Origin: Bacteroidia bacterium
Lineage (GTDB): Bacteria; Bacteroidota; Bacteroidia; B-17B0; Aurantibacillaceae
Assembly: GCA_022841465.1 (NCBI GenBank)
Contig: JALHRL010000001.1
Location: 186,001 to 250,000, forward strand
Direction of reading: 5' to 3'
Length of the DNA: 64,000 bases
A program made the translations under genes and the position numbers. Positions 1-8,144 of the stretch are shown piece by piece; position 1 is the first letter of the stretch, and each line of letters opens with the position of its first letter. The notes under the pieces were generated by a model. It made no database searches and was not told the origin of the DNA. It saw only the letters and a list, made by a program, of their open reading frames with translations.

Positions 1-494
1 CATTTAAAGTGAAAGGTTTAAATGTACAGTTAGAGTATAATGAAGTAAGACCATATACTTACACCCATGGTCTAATTGCACAAAACTATGCACACAACGG
101 CTTTGCCTTAGCACATCCTATGGGTGCAAATTTTAGAGAATTTGTTGGGTTAATTAATTATAGAAAGAGCAATTATCAATTTTCCGCAAAAGGAATTGCT
201 GTTAATGTTGGGAAAGATACTATTGGAAGCAATAGTAATATAGGGCAAAATATTTTTAAGAGTTATGTTACGCGCCCTTATGAATTTGGACATAAAACAA
301 CACAAGGAGACAAGCACACCGTTTTGCATGGCGAAATTAAATTTACTTATTGGGTGTTGCCAAACATTAATGGAAGATTAGAAATAGGATATATTCAACG
401 AAGTGTTGTAAGCAGTGCGGGGTATAAATTAGAAAACCCTTTTGTGTTTATTGGAATTAAAACAAGTTTTTGGAATATTTATAATGATTATTAA
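1..494 (+). CDS. RemB-like outer membrane beta-barrel protein, C-terminal part
   Basis: Only the last ~164 codons are in the window; the frame is open at the left edge, so the first in-window GTG is not taken as a start. The fragment contains HGLIAQNYAHNGFALAHPMG, then a GANFREF motif and alternating aromatic/hydrophobic strands ending in an aromatic-rich tail (SFWNIYNDY), as in outer membrane barrels. The NYAH..LAHPxGANF signature resembles gliding-motility protein RemB / Wzi-like capsule assembly barrels of Bacteroidota. The gene converges on recO and their ends overlap by 4 bases. Assignment rests on motif memory, not an alignment. Confidence 0.6.
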   Translation, partial: FKVKGLNVQLEYNEVRPYTYTHGLIAQNYAHNGFALAHPMGANFREFVGLINYRKSNYQFSAKGIAVNVGKDTIGSNSNIGQNIFKSYVTRPYEFGHKTTQGDKHTVLHGEIKFTYWVLPNINGRLEIGYIQRSVVSSAGYKLENPFVFIGIKTSFWNIYNDY

Positions 495-1207
495 ATAGTA
501 ACCTCTTTAAGTACCTCAATGCTTTTAAGCTCAGTAAAACCCGGAACATGAAATCTGTAATAAGCCAATAAACTTTCCAGTAATTCCTTACGCTCTGTAT
601 TACTTAAAGTTTGTTCAATTATATTATTGCTTAACGAATTATATAGTAATTGAGATTGTACCTCGTTTAATCCTAAAGGAAATGCCAGTTGATGTTCGCA
701 AAATCTTCCTTCTCTGCAATCAAAATATTTATTTAAAGCAGAATAATTATTGATAGGCTCAATACCTAAGTGCGATAATAATTCGATAATAAAGTAATGA
801 TGGAAATTAATAAAATTGTTTTCAGTTTCATTAAGAAATCTTAAACTATTAATTATAAATTCAAACAGATGCGCATTACCGGCATGTTCTTTTAAAGTTT
901 TATTCAGAATTTCATTTATAAATTGTGCAATACTAATTTTTTTGATGTTTTTGTTTAAGTCAGTATAAATATAATTGCAACTTATTTCATTCAACTGTTG
1001 AATGTCTTTGTTTTGTTTTACAATTAATTCTACATCAATTTGTGTTAATGGTAAAATAGCTGCTTTTTTAATTTTTGAGCTATATTTTGAAGAAACCCGT
1101 GCATAACATGTAACTATTCCATGTAATTCAGTAAAAAGTTTTATAATGTACTTTTTATCATCATACTTAGTGCATTGAAGCACTATAGCTTTATCTTTAA
1201 CTTGCAT
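491..1207 (-). CDS. recO: DNA repair protein RecO
   Basis: 238 residues, the usual length for RecO, the mediator that loads RecA onto SSB-coated single-stranded DNA in the RecFOR pathway. The N-terminus (KDKAIVLQCTKYDDKKYIIK, then LFTELHG) matches the OB-fold start of Bacteroidota RecO; the remainder is the helical zinc-domain region with a degenerate cysteine motif (FDCREGRFCEHQ), where other RecO proteins often have a CxxC/CxxC set. Its ATG overlaps the porZ stop by one base (TAATG), so the two genes are probably translated together. Confidence 0.9.
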   Translation of the reverse strand: MQVKDKAIVLQCTKYDDKKYIIKLFTELHGIVTCYARVSSKYSSKIKKAAILPLTQIDVELIVKQNKDIQQLNEISCNYIYTDLNKNIKKISIAQFINEILNKTLKEHAGNAHLFEFIINSLRFLNETENNFINFHHYFIIELLSHLGIEPINNYSALNKYFDCREGRFCEHQLAFPLGLNEVQSQLLYNSLSNNIIEQTLSNTERKELLESLLAYYRFHVPGFTELKSIEVLKEVTI

Positions 1208-3534
1208 TAGTTAATTACCAAAACTTTTGAAACTACTTTTAATTCTGCTGTAGGAAGTGCAGCATATACAACATATACGCCGGATGTTACTTTGTTTCCG
1301 GCAAAAGTTTTTAGAGGCCATTCAATTCTACCACCTTGTGATTTTGTTTCCCAAACAAAGTTTCCGGATTCATCTGCTATTTTTACAATAGAATTATCTA
1401 ACAGTCCTGTAATATAAACATTACCGGCATACCCCGGTTTAACAGGATTTGGAAAAGTTTTTATACCACTGTAATCTTCTGCTCCTTCAATGGTAACACT
1501 TTTATAGGTTTGTATTCCTATGGTTGAACCAATGTAAACGTTTCCGGTTTTTCCATCACATTTTATATCTACAATTTCGTTGGAGTAAAGCGGACTATTA
1601 TCTTTTGTAAATCGGTGAATTTGTCGTTGTCCATCAGGACTAAAACAAAATACGCCTCCCGCTTGTGTACCTACCCATTTATTATTAGCATCATCTACAT
1701 CAATACAGGTTACAACTTCACTTTCTAATAAAAGCTCCACATTACCATCTTGAAATATTTTAATAGGTTCGCCATCAACAGGACCACCGGTAAAAATACT
1801 TCCGGGCGAATTAAACACTCTTAAGCCTAAGGCAGTACCCACCCAAATTTTTCCGTCTTTATCTTCAGCAATAGAAAATACGGAATTAGAACCTAAATTA
1901 CCATTACCTACATTTTTGTTCAGCACCTTATACGATTCAATAGAAAAATTGGAAGTATTTTTGTTTATTTTGCAAACGCTTAATCCCTGATCGCGTTCAT
2001 GTAACATCCAAATTTGATTGTTTCTGTCGCACATCAATTTTCGCACAAATCTTGCACTACCATCTATTGTGAAATTTTGAAATGCACCGTTTGTTTTTCT
2101 AACGCTTAAATATTTTATTACATCACTTACAGCAAACCATAAATTTCCGTCTTCATCCATATCCATTCCACTGCATCGCCACCAATTTGGTATTACAGGA
2201 GCAATGGAATTATTGGTATTATATTCATTATAAACTTTAATTAATGAATTATTTTTAAACTCTAATAAACCATTAATCCAACTTGATGCCCAAATTTTAC
2301 TGTCATCTTTTCTATCAATTAAAACAGAGCATATATCTATTATTGTATCACCCGTTGTCCCTTCTTTTCTAGTGTAACTCCATTCACCATTTTCAAAAAC
2401 ATTTAAACCTTCTTTAGAATAAGGGGAACCACCTGCGTTATTAACTAAAATGGGAGATAAAGCAATTTTCCCTTTATAAATATCAAAATTACTTACAGAG
2501 CTTTTATTTATTCCATTTATGTTTATGTAATTTGGACTGTAAAACGGATTACTTCCGCCTGTTTTTATTAGCCCATAAATTAAATCTGCAATCCAATAAT
2601 CTTGTCCGTCTATTATGGCATCAGAAGGGTAAGTGTTTTTATTATCGTATTGAGTAACATAAGCAGAAACAGTCCAACTAGAGTTAAAAAACAAACTTCC
2701 AAATTGATCTAGTATACATAAGCTGGAACCTAGACTTTTAATTTTTTTTACATGATAAGGAAAACCAATGTATGGAAATTTACTCCAGGTGTTGTTTGAA
2801 AATTGATAAAGCGTATCTTGATTTCCAATACCACTTTGTTTAAAGGGAGAGTAACCGGCAATTATTATTCCGTTATGATTAACAACGTGTCCGTAATAAC
2901 CTTGCGCAATTCCGGATGTTATTTTCTCCCAGTTATTAAAATCGTTTAATAGTTTAGTTTTATGATTGCAGCGTAATAAACCGTTGGGTGTAGCTGCATA
3001 AATAAATGAATCGGTAAAGGCTACTTGAAAAACCTCTAAATTACTTCCGCCCGGTCCAATAATGTATGTGTCTTTTATTTCTAATTTGTCGGTATCAAAA
3101 AGCGCTATTCCAAATCCACAAGATAGATAAGCCATTTTTCCTACGTATAAAACTTCGTTTATATTTTTTTTGCCACTAAAGTTTTTCCTGAATAAATCAG
3201 AATAATTAGCAACACTTTCATCTCCCGAAATAAAATCAATGTTAGAGTTTTCATAAACCACCATTACTTTATTATTGTAAGGGTTTTCTCTAAGTAATTT
3301 AATACCAACGTCGCTTAATCCATTAATTTTATTTAATTTTTCTATTTCGTTATCTGTTTTGTTGTAAATAAGTACACTGGAATAATTACAGGCATATATT
3401 TTATTCCCCATTTTACAAACAGAAATACAATTGCTAAAACCAACATGATCGGCCCAACTCCCGATGGCAGATTGGCTAATAGAATTGGAAATTAAACCAG
3501 TAAATAAAATTAGAAAAGCAAAAAGATGTTTCAT
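1207..3534 (-). CDS. porZ: Type IX secretion accessory protein PorZ (two propellers plus sorting domain)
   Basis: 775 residues from the ATG at 3534; the longer reading needs a TTG and is not preferred. A signal peptide (KHLFAFLILFTGLISNSISQ) precedes repeated beta-propeller blades of the two-component-regulator-propeller type (for example KIWVGTALGLRVFN, NKWVGTQAGGVFCFS). The C-terminus is a T9SS type A sorting region (IKTFPNPVKPGYAGNVYITG ... VYVVYA). In Porphyromonas PorZ is a surface member of the T9SS attachment complex that delivers A-LPS to the PorU sortase. SAIGSWADHVGF near the mature N-terminus is typical. Coupled to recO. Confidence 0.88.
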   Translation of the reverse strand: MKHLFAFLILFTGLISNSISQSAIGSWADHVGFSNCISVCKMGNKIYACNYSSVLIYNKTDNEIEKLNKINGLSDVGIKLLRENPYNNKVMVVYENSNIDFISGDESVANYSDLFRKNFSGKKNINEVLYVGKMAYLSCGFGIALFDTDKLEIKDTYIIGPGGSNLEVFQVAFTDSFIYAATPNGLLRCNHKTKLLNDFNNWEKITSGIAQGYYGHVVNHNGIIIAGYSPFKQSGIGNQDTLYQFSNNTWSKFPYIGFPYHVKKIKSLGSSLCILDQFGSLFFNSSWTVSAYVTQYDNKNTYPSDAIIDGQDYWIADLIYGLIKTGGSNPFYSPNYININGINKSSVSNFDIYKGKIALSPILVNNAGGSPYSKEGLNVFENGEWSYTRKEGTTGDTIIDICSVLIDRKDDSKIWASSWINGLLEFKNNSLIKVYNEYNTNNSIAPVIPNWWRCSGMDMDEDGNLWFAVSDVIKYLSVRKTNGAFQNFTIDGSARFVRKLMCDRNNQIWMLHERDQGLSVCKINKNTSNFSIESYKVLNKNVGNGNLGSNSVFSIAEDKDGKIWVGTALGLRVFNSPGSIFTGGPVDGEPIKIFQDGNVELLLESEVVTCIDVDDANNKWVGTQAGGVFCFSPDGQRQIHRFTKDNSPLYSNEIVDIKCDGKTGNVYIGSTIGIQTYKSVTIEGAEDYSGIKTFPNPVKPGYAGNVYITGLLDNSIVKIADESGNFVWETKSQGGRIEWPLKTFAGNKVTSGVYVVYAALPTAELKVVSKVLVIN

Positions 3535-3631
3535 ACGCTTAAACAACGCTAAATTTACGAGAATATTGCTATAAATAAACCTGCTAAAGGGTTTTTAACT
3601 AGGTATAAAAGAAGCAATTGAGTACAATATG

Positions 3632-3780
3632 GTATAAAAGAAAAAATTCCACTTTTTAAATGGAATTTTTCATAAGTATCGGTGAACCTAGCTGAGCAAA
3701 ACCCGAACCAAGAATTAGAGGAATTGAAGGTGTTATACTCACTCAAAGCCTTGATAGATAAGGTTTAGTGGCGCTAAAAT
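3632..3780 (-). ncRNA. Candidate structured small RNA upstream of porZ
   Basis: The 288-base gap between porZ and the methyltransferase has no credible protein. Read on the minus strand it starts near GCGCCACTAAACC, can fold AACCU with a distal AGGUU and GGCUuuGAG with CUCAGC into a long interrupted hairpin, and ends in an intrinsic terminator at 3642-3670. This layout resembles 6S-like RNAs of Bacteroidota, but I could not match a consensus and the promoter upstream (TATTTTAG) is imperfect. It could instead be the 5' leader of porZ. Confidence 0.35.
3642..3670 (-). terminator. Intrinsic terminator before porZ
   Basis: On the minus strand a ten-base stem AAAAATTCCA pairs with TGGAATTTTT around an AT loop and is followed by more T. 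It lies between the candidate small RNA and porZ, so it would end the RNA rather than porZ mRNA. Confidence 0.65.
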
Positions 3781-3834
3781 ATTTGCCGTTTTTGAAATTA
3801 TTAGGTTAATCAACGGTAACTAAAGGAGCTGACT

Positions 3835-4443
3835 TTATTTTCTTTTAAAACTACAAAACTGGAAATTTTGTACAGTGTTAAATGGGGTAATGTGGTCTTC
3901 AGTAAAACACTTAATTCTTTCAAATTTCACTTCAAATCTCGCAGACATAGATGCTTCGGTATATTGTTTAATTTCTAAACCGCTGCATTTTTTTGGGCCT
4001 TGTTCGGAAAAAGTACCTAAAACAAAATAACCGTCCTCTTTTACTGAATTTTCGGCTATATCTACGTATTTATAAATTTTTTCTTCCGTAGTTAAAAAAT
4101 GGAAAGCAGCTCTATCGTGCCAAAAATCAAATTTTTCGGTTGGATTAAAATCTGTAATATCAGAAACCACCCATTTAACCATTTTTGATTTATTGCCAAG
4201 TCGCAACTTAGCTCTACTAATCGCATTTTCAGAAATATCTAAAACCGTTATGTCTTTATATCCTTTATCTAATAGCGCATCAACAAAATGACTATCACCA
4301 CCACCAATATCAATAATTTTGGCTTCTAATGGTAGGTTAAACAATTCTATAAATGACATAGATGTCTTAGGGTAGGTTTGAAACCAACTTACTTCTTTTT
4401 CCGTTTTAGTGGAAAACACGTTTTCCCAATGTTGTTTTTGCAT
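3835..4443 (-). CDS. Class I SAM-dependent methyltransferase
   Basis: 202 residues with the seven-beta-strand methyltransferase fold. Motif I is IIDIGGGDSHFVDAL (about residues 43-57), followed by the acidic motif II strand VLDIS, then VSDITDF and the post-motif FDFWHDRAAFHFL. The N-terminal HWENVFSTKTEKEVSWFQ is shared with a widespread group of small methyltransferases annotated near thiopurine or TehB-like enzymes. The substrate is unknown. It stands alone, downstream of the GHKL gene on the same strand; a repeat/terminator lies in the gap. Confidence 0.85.
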   Translation of the reverse strand: MQKQHWENVFSTKTEKEVSWFQTYPKTSMSFIELFNLPLEAKIIDIGGGDSHFVDALLDKGYKDITVLDISENAISRAKLRLGNKSKMVKWVVSDITDFNPTEKFDFWHDRAAFHFLTTEEKIYKYVDIAENSVKEDGYFVLGTFSEQGPKKCSGLEIKQYTEASMSARFEVKFERIKCFTEDHITPFNTVQNFQFCSFKRK

Positions 4444-4460
4444 ATTTCAAAAATAGAAAA

Positions 4461-4500
4461 AATCCGTAGTTTTTGCGAATTCTTGTTGTTAAACTACTAT
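4461..4500. repeat. Left copy of a direct repeat flanking the GHKL gene
   Basis: ATTCTTGTTGTTAAACTAC at 4479-4497 matches ATTCTTGCTGTTAAACTAC at 6522-6540 with one mismatch. The similarity extends outward through an AATCC...GTTTTT stretch. On the minus strand this is a weak terminator (AATTCG pairs with CGGATT, then T-run) just after the GHKL stop codon. See the right copy and the finding on island junctions. Confidence 0.7.
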
Positions 4501-4505
4501 TAAAA

Positions 4506-6473
4506 CTAAAAATTATCAGGCAAATACTCTTTGTATCGACTTCTTAAATAATTTATGCCCTCCTCATTATCTTTAAGGTTGATATTTAATTTTTCTTTTA
4601 AGAACTCATGTCTAATTTTAGCTTCAGAAATTATTTCTCCCCAATCTAAAACATATACATCGTAATTATCGCCTTTTACAATATGTCCCTTCTTCCTGTC
4701 CGCTTGTTTTAAAAGCGGTTTTATATCATTTGAAAAATCTTTAGTTATCAATAGAAATTGCCATTTCGTGTTTTCTTTGGGAAACCTATTATCGTTAGCA
4801 ACAATACTGGCATAAGTTTCAATTTGATTTTTCTCCTTAATACCAGCGTTTAAACTTGGTTTTTTTAATTCTATTACCAAGTTTTTCTTTCCAGCACTCC
4901 CCATACTATGTTGCTGCCACAAACAAACATCAGGAATAAGATTATGCTGTTCAGTATTTTCATCACTAGCCATCACTTCCTCAAAATCTTCTCGACCCAA
5001 GTAGTCCTTTAAGTAAGTTTTAAGAACATTTTTTAGAGTAATGTCGTCTGCACCATAAGAATATTCCTCGCCGAAAATCCAAGTTTCTTTTAATATTATT
5101 TTATGCAAATGTTTTCTTTCTTTGATATTCTTATTTAGCTCTTTGTCATAAATAATTTGCTCCAAGCCATTTAAAAATGCTAAACGATTTTTAATGTCCG
5201 TCATCGTATCAATAATACTTGAAAGCGATGTGTTTTCTAGTAAATCTGATAGCTCCTCACGCTTGGTTTCTGGCAATTCAATAACCTCTGTTAGAATCTT
5301 TCTTAAACTATCAGCATCATTTTCAAGAGCTTCGCTAATTAATTTTAATGTCAGCTTTTTATTTTTGTCGTCTTGACTATCAAAGTTTGGTAAATGCTCG
5401 TGGACATGAAGAGCAACTATATCGAAAACCTGTCTTTTTGATTCTTCAACAATATTATCGGGCTTGCCACTATAAGGGTAAATACCCTTCTTCTTCAATT
5501 CATTTATAAACTCCTTAGAGGATTCATGCAATCGTTGCTTTAAATAGTCCTTAGCGAATTTCCGCGCTTCTTTTAAAACTAGCTCAACATTCGTATTAAG
5601 CTCACTTAATACAAGTTGATTTTCTCGATGTAATAACTCAATATAATTTGATTGAACAAATAACGATATAGGTAAAGAACTCCTAAAGCCTAAATTTTCC
5701 TCTTTAAATGGTATTCCGTCAATATTACACAAATATAATTTCTTCTTATTCTCAATATTCCATTCAATTACTTTAAAAATAAATGGATATACTTCGTTAT
5801 CTATGTTAAAAATGGTTTCTAAATTCTTTTGAAATTTTATTAGAGAAGAAAAGTTTAATTCTACATTGTTAAAATAAATTTTAAACTTTGGATAGCTTAT
5901 CCAGTATGATGCAAATTTTTCTTCAAGCTCTTTTCTATTTTCAAAAAGCAAAGCTTCATTAGCTAATTCATCATTAATGTTGGTAATATCAACTTTAAAC
6001 CCTATCTCGGCATTACTCCCTTGAGGCAATGTCATTAAATCAGAAATCTCCGTTTGCGTCAAACTATTCCTGTCAATTTTAATAGAGAACTTAAATTTTG
6101 TCTTTTTATCAGTACCAAGATAAACACTTGTAAATAGTACGCTATTTCCTAAAGCTAAAGACTTATAACGCCCTTTACCTTCCTTTCCATGATAAGCTCT
6201 ACCACTGGGACTTATTGACCTCTTTTTTTTCTCTGAACCACCAATGCTGCCAAATATTTCCTTTGCTTTTTCATGTGTTAATCCATGTCCATCATCACTT
6301 ATGGATAGCTTTGTAAAAAAGCCAACCTGGTTTTTCTCATACTCAATTTTAATAGCTTCTGAATCCGCATCTAAAGCGTTCCAAATTAATTCACTCAGCG
6401 CATTAATACCACTCGCTCTTGTCAAAGATTCGACATGGTCTTTTTCAACTCCTACATTTAAAATGGTGTTCAT
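4506..6473 (-). CDS. GHKL ATPase with C-terminal PD-(D/E)xK-like nuclease domain
   Basis: 655 residues from the ATG at 6473 (a TTG nine codons upstream is rejected because it runs toward the terminator). The N-terminus is a Hsp90/MutL/MORC-type ATP-binding Bergerat fold: N-box ELIWNALDAD (28-37), G1 SDDGHGL (59-65), lid GKEGKGRYKSLALG (96-109). The middle is helical. The C-terminal ~130 residues contain PDVCLW followed by LVIELKKP, the spacing and ExK signature of PD-(D/E)xK nucleases. Stand-alone ATPase-nuclease proteins of this kind occur in anti-phage islands, so defence is inferred. Flanked by direct repeats. It is not a housekeeping MutL or gyrase, whose other domains are missing. Confidence 0.75.
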   Translation of the reverse strand: MNTILNVGVEKDHVESLTRASGINALSELIWNALDADSEAIKIEYEKNQVGFFTKLSISDDGHGLTHEKAKEIFGSIGGSEKKKRSISPSGRAYHGKEGKGRYKSLALGNSVLFTSVYLGTDKKTKFKFSIKIDRNSLTQTEISDLMTLPQGSNAEIGFKVDITNINDELANEALLFENRKELEEKFASYWISYPKFKIYFNNVELNFSSLIKFQKNLETIFNIDNEVYPFIFKVIEWNIENKKKLYLCNIDGIPFKEENLGFRSSLPISLFVQSNYIELLHRENQLVLSELNTNVELVLKEARKFAKDYLKQRLHESSKEFINELKKKGIYPYSGKPDNIVEESKRQVFDIVALHVHEHLPNFDSQDDKNKKLTLKLISEALENDADSLRKILTEVIELPETKREELSDLLENTSLSSIIDTMTDIKNRLAFLNGLEQIIYDKELNKNIKERKHLHKIILKETWIFGEEYSYGADDITLKNVLKTYLKDYLGREDFEEVMASDENTEQHNLIPDVCLWQQHSMGSAGKKNLVIELKKPSLNAGIKEKNQIETYASIVANDNRFPKENTKWQFLLITKDFSNDIKPLLKQADRKKGHIVKGDNYDVYVLDWGEIISEAKIRHEFLKEKLNINLKDNEEGINYLRSRYKEYLPDNF

Positions 6474-6499
6474 TATAAAATCGTTTTCGTAAAAATACA

Positions 6500-6524
6500 A
6501 AAATCCACCGTTTTTCGGTGGATT
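6500..6524 (-). terminator. Intrinsic terminator of the virus-like operon
   Basis: Read on the minus strand ATCCACCG, five-base loop, CGGTGGAT, then TTTTTGTATTTTT. A perfect eight-base stem and T-run immediately after the last gene (stop at 6537). Confidence 0.8.
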
Positions 6525-6540
6525 CTTGCTGTTAAACTAC
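6501..6540. repeat. Right copy of the direct repeat, with terminator
   Basis: Second copy of the repeat described at 4461-4500. It overlaps the stop codon of the last gene of the virus-like operon and precedes the GHKL start. No third copy was found by eye at 25.3-26.5, 27.9, 33, 46.1-46.6 or 48.5 kb. Confidence 0.7.
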
Positions 6541-8120
6541 GCTGCTTGTTTAAAACTTTCATCCTCAAATATCCTCATCTCTCCCCCTTGATTAAACCTG
6601 CCGTTTTGAACTGCCAAGCCTTTTTCGGGGACTTGGATAACTACGTCCACATCATGCTGGAACTCATTAGCACCTCTGAAATTTCCCTCTTTAGTAGTTT
6701 GAAACACATAGATAAAGGACTTGTTAGGATTAGCTTGTTTAAGCGTTTCTAAATCACTTGCCGATAAGCCTAATTTGTTTACGCTATCAAAAAAGATAAA
6801 ATCAAAGTAGGACAAATCTTCGGGAATAGTATCGGACACAAACAAATTAGGATGCTTTACATCTTTTGCGTTTAGTTTTTCTTGCAAAGTCATATCTAAG
6901 CCCTCCTCACGAGCAATGTATAACACTTTACCGTGATTACGAGCTAAATAACCAGCAAAATCAACACATAAGAAAGATTTACCCATTTTTGGTTTACCAT
7001 AAACCATTACTGTAAAACCTTTACTTGGGTCGCCAATGAGTTTACGGTACTTGCCCACAAAACCAAGAGTTTTAAATTGTACGTTGCTAAATTCCATACT
7101 GGACATTACTCCTTTTGGTAATTGTGTATTGTGAGTAGGTAAAGAAATTACAGGTGTTTCCTTTGTATCGGGTTCTAAACAAGTAATTCCGTTCAAATCT
7201 TCTTCTATTCCCGATAGTTCACAATGGCAACCTAATATCCCATTCAATCCGTTTAATTCGGGTTGAGGGATGCTCAGTATTTTTTGCGTTTTGCTCCGGG
7301 TGTAAGTTAAAAGGCTTTCACGCATTTGGTCAAGCAATTTGTTGTACTTATCATTCTTGGTTAATTTTTTTAAGGCATAAGCACGTTCCATTGCTTTTAT
7401 TAAGTTTTGTGCTTTTTCTTTTACACCAAATTTTCCATTCAACGTAATGTAACGTTTAATCAACATAACCGATGGCATTACACGTTCTTGTGAAACAAGA
7501 TTTTTAAACTCATTAAAGGTTTTTGGATTAATCTCAACTACTTCAGGTTTTTCAATTTCATTGTAGCGAAGTATTAATTTATCTTGTATGTATCGTATTT
7601 GTTTAGCATAAGGCGAAGCCTTAGTTACCTTGCGTTCTGTAATTGCTCTATGTAATGAATTAATAAAACGCAAAAAATCATCTTTCGTTTTTTTCTTTCC
7701 ATTCCAAGATAAAAATCGTTTGATAAATTTTAATTCTTCGGGAATACGCTCCACAAAAGTTAAATCAAAATCTTCTTCGTTTTTATTTTCTGCATTTACT
7801 TTTACGGTTTGTGAAGTTGTAGTTTTACTTTCTTTAATTTGTTTTGCTTTCGGCTCACTCTCAACTAAATTGGCTGTATTAGTTTTGCCTTCGTTTGTTG
7901 GTGTTACCATTTCTTTAGGATGCTTTTGTAAAAACTTATCCAAATTTTCAAAATGGTCATTCATTAATCGCTTAATAGCATCGTTGGTATTGTAGGCATT
8001 CCAGTTGGTATAATCCAGTGTGGCTTTTTTTACAAATTGAAAGGGCTTCCACATGGTTGCTGGTAGGGTTGAATAATCGAGGTTTTGTACGGTTTCTTTA
8101 TAGTTATTTACGTTTATCAT
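6537..8120 (-). CDS. RecA/RadA-fold ATPase, last gene of the virus-like operon
   Basis: 527 residues. The C-terminal third is a RecA-fold ATPase: Walker A VYGKPKMGKSFL at about 371-382, a downstream glutamate in YIAREEG, Walker B-like DFIFFDSVN, and the end ...GANEFQHDVDVVIQVPE, typical of KaiC/RadA/DnaB-like enzymes. The first ~280 residues are helical and basic with no recognised domain. A linker near 287-297 contains LNGLNGILG, similar to Gly-rich motifs in other proteins of the block. The FtsK/HerA (A32-type) packaging signature was not recognised, so a DNA replication or recombination role is more likely. The next gene upstream ends 24 bases away. Confidence 0.75.
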   Translation of the reverse strand: MINVNNYKETVQNLDYSTLPATMWKPFQFVKKATLDYTNWNAYNTNDAIKRLMNDHFENLDKFLQKHPKEMVTPTNEGKTNTANLVESEPKAKQIKESKTTTSQTVKVNAENKNEEDFDLTFVERIPEELKFIKRFLSWNGKKKTKDDFLRFINSLHRAITERKVTKASPYAKQIRYIQDKLILRYNEIEKPEVVEINPKTFNEFKNLVSQERVMPSVMLIKRYITLNGKFGVKEKAQNLIKAMERAYALKKLTKNDKYNKLLDQMRESLLTYTRSKTQKILSIPQPELNGLNGILGCHCELSGIEEDLNGITCLEPDTKETPVISLPTHNTQLPKGVMSSMEFSNVQFKTLGFVGKYRKLIGDPSKGFTVMVYGKPKMGKSFLCVDFAGYLARNHGKVLYIAREEGLDMTLQEKLNAKDVKHPNLFVSDTIPEDLSYFDFIFFDSVNKLGLSASDLETLKQANPNKSFIYVFQTTKEGNFRGANEFQHDVDVVIQVPEKGLAVQNGRFNQGGEMRIFEDESFKQAA

Positions 8121-8144
8121 TTTTCTTTCTTTAAAGGTTTAACA

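Noticed and set aside
3555-3746. 63-codon minus-strand frame between porZ and the methyltransferase
   Set aside because: It runs through a strong terminator, has no domain and a composition unlike neighbours; a structured RNA is a better reading.
6537-8120. A32/FtsK-type genome packaging ATPase
   Set aside because: Motifs after Walker A match RadA/KaiC-like enzymes; no HerA/FtsK signature seen.
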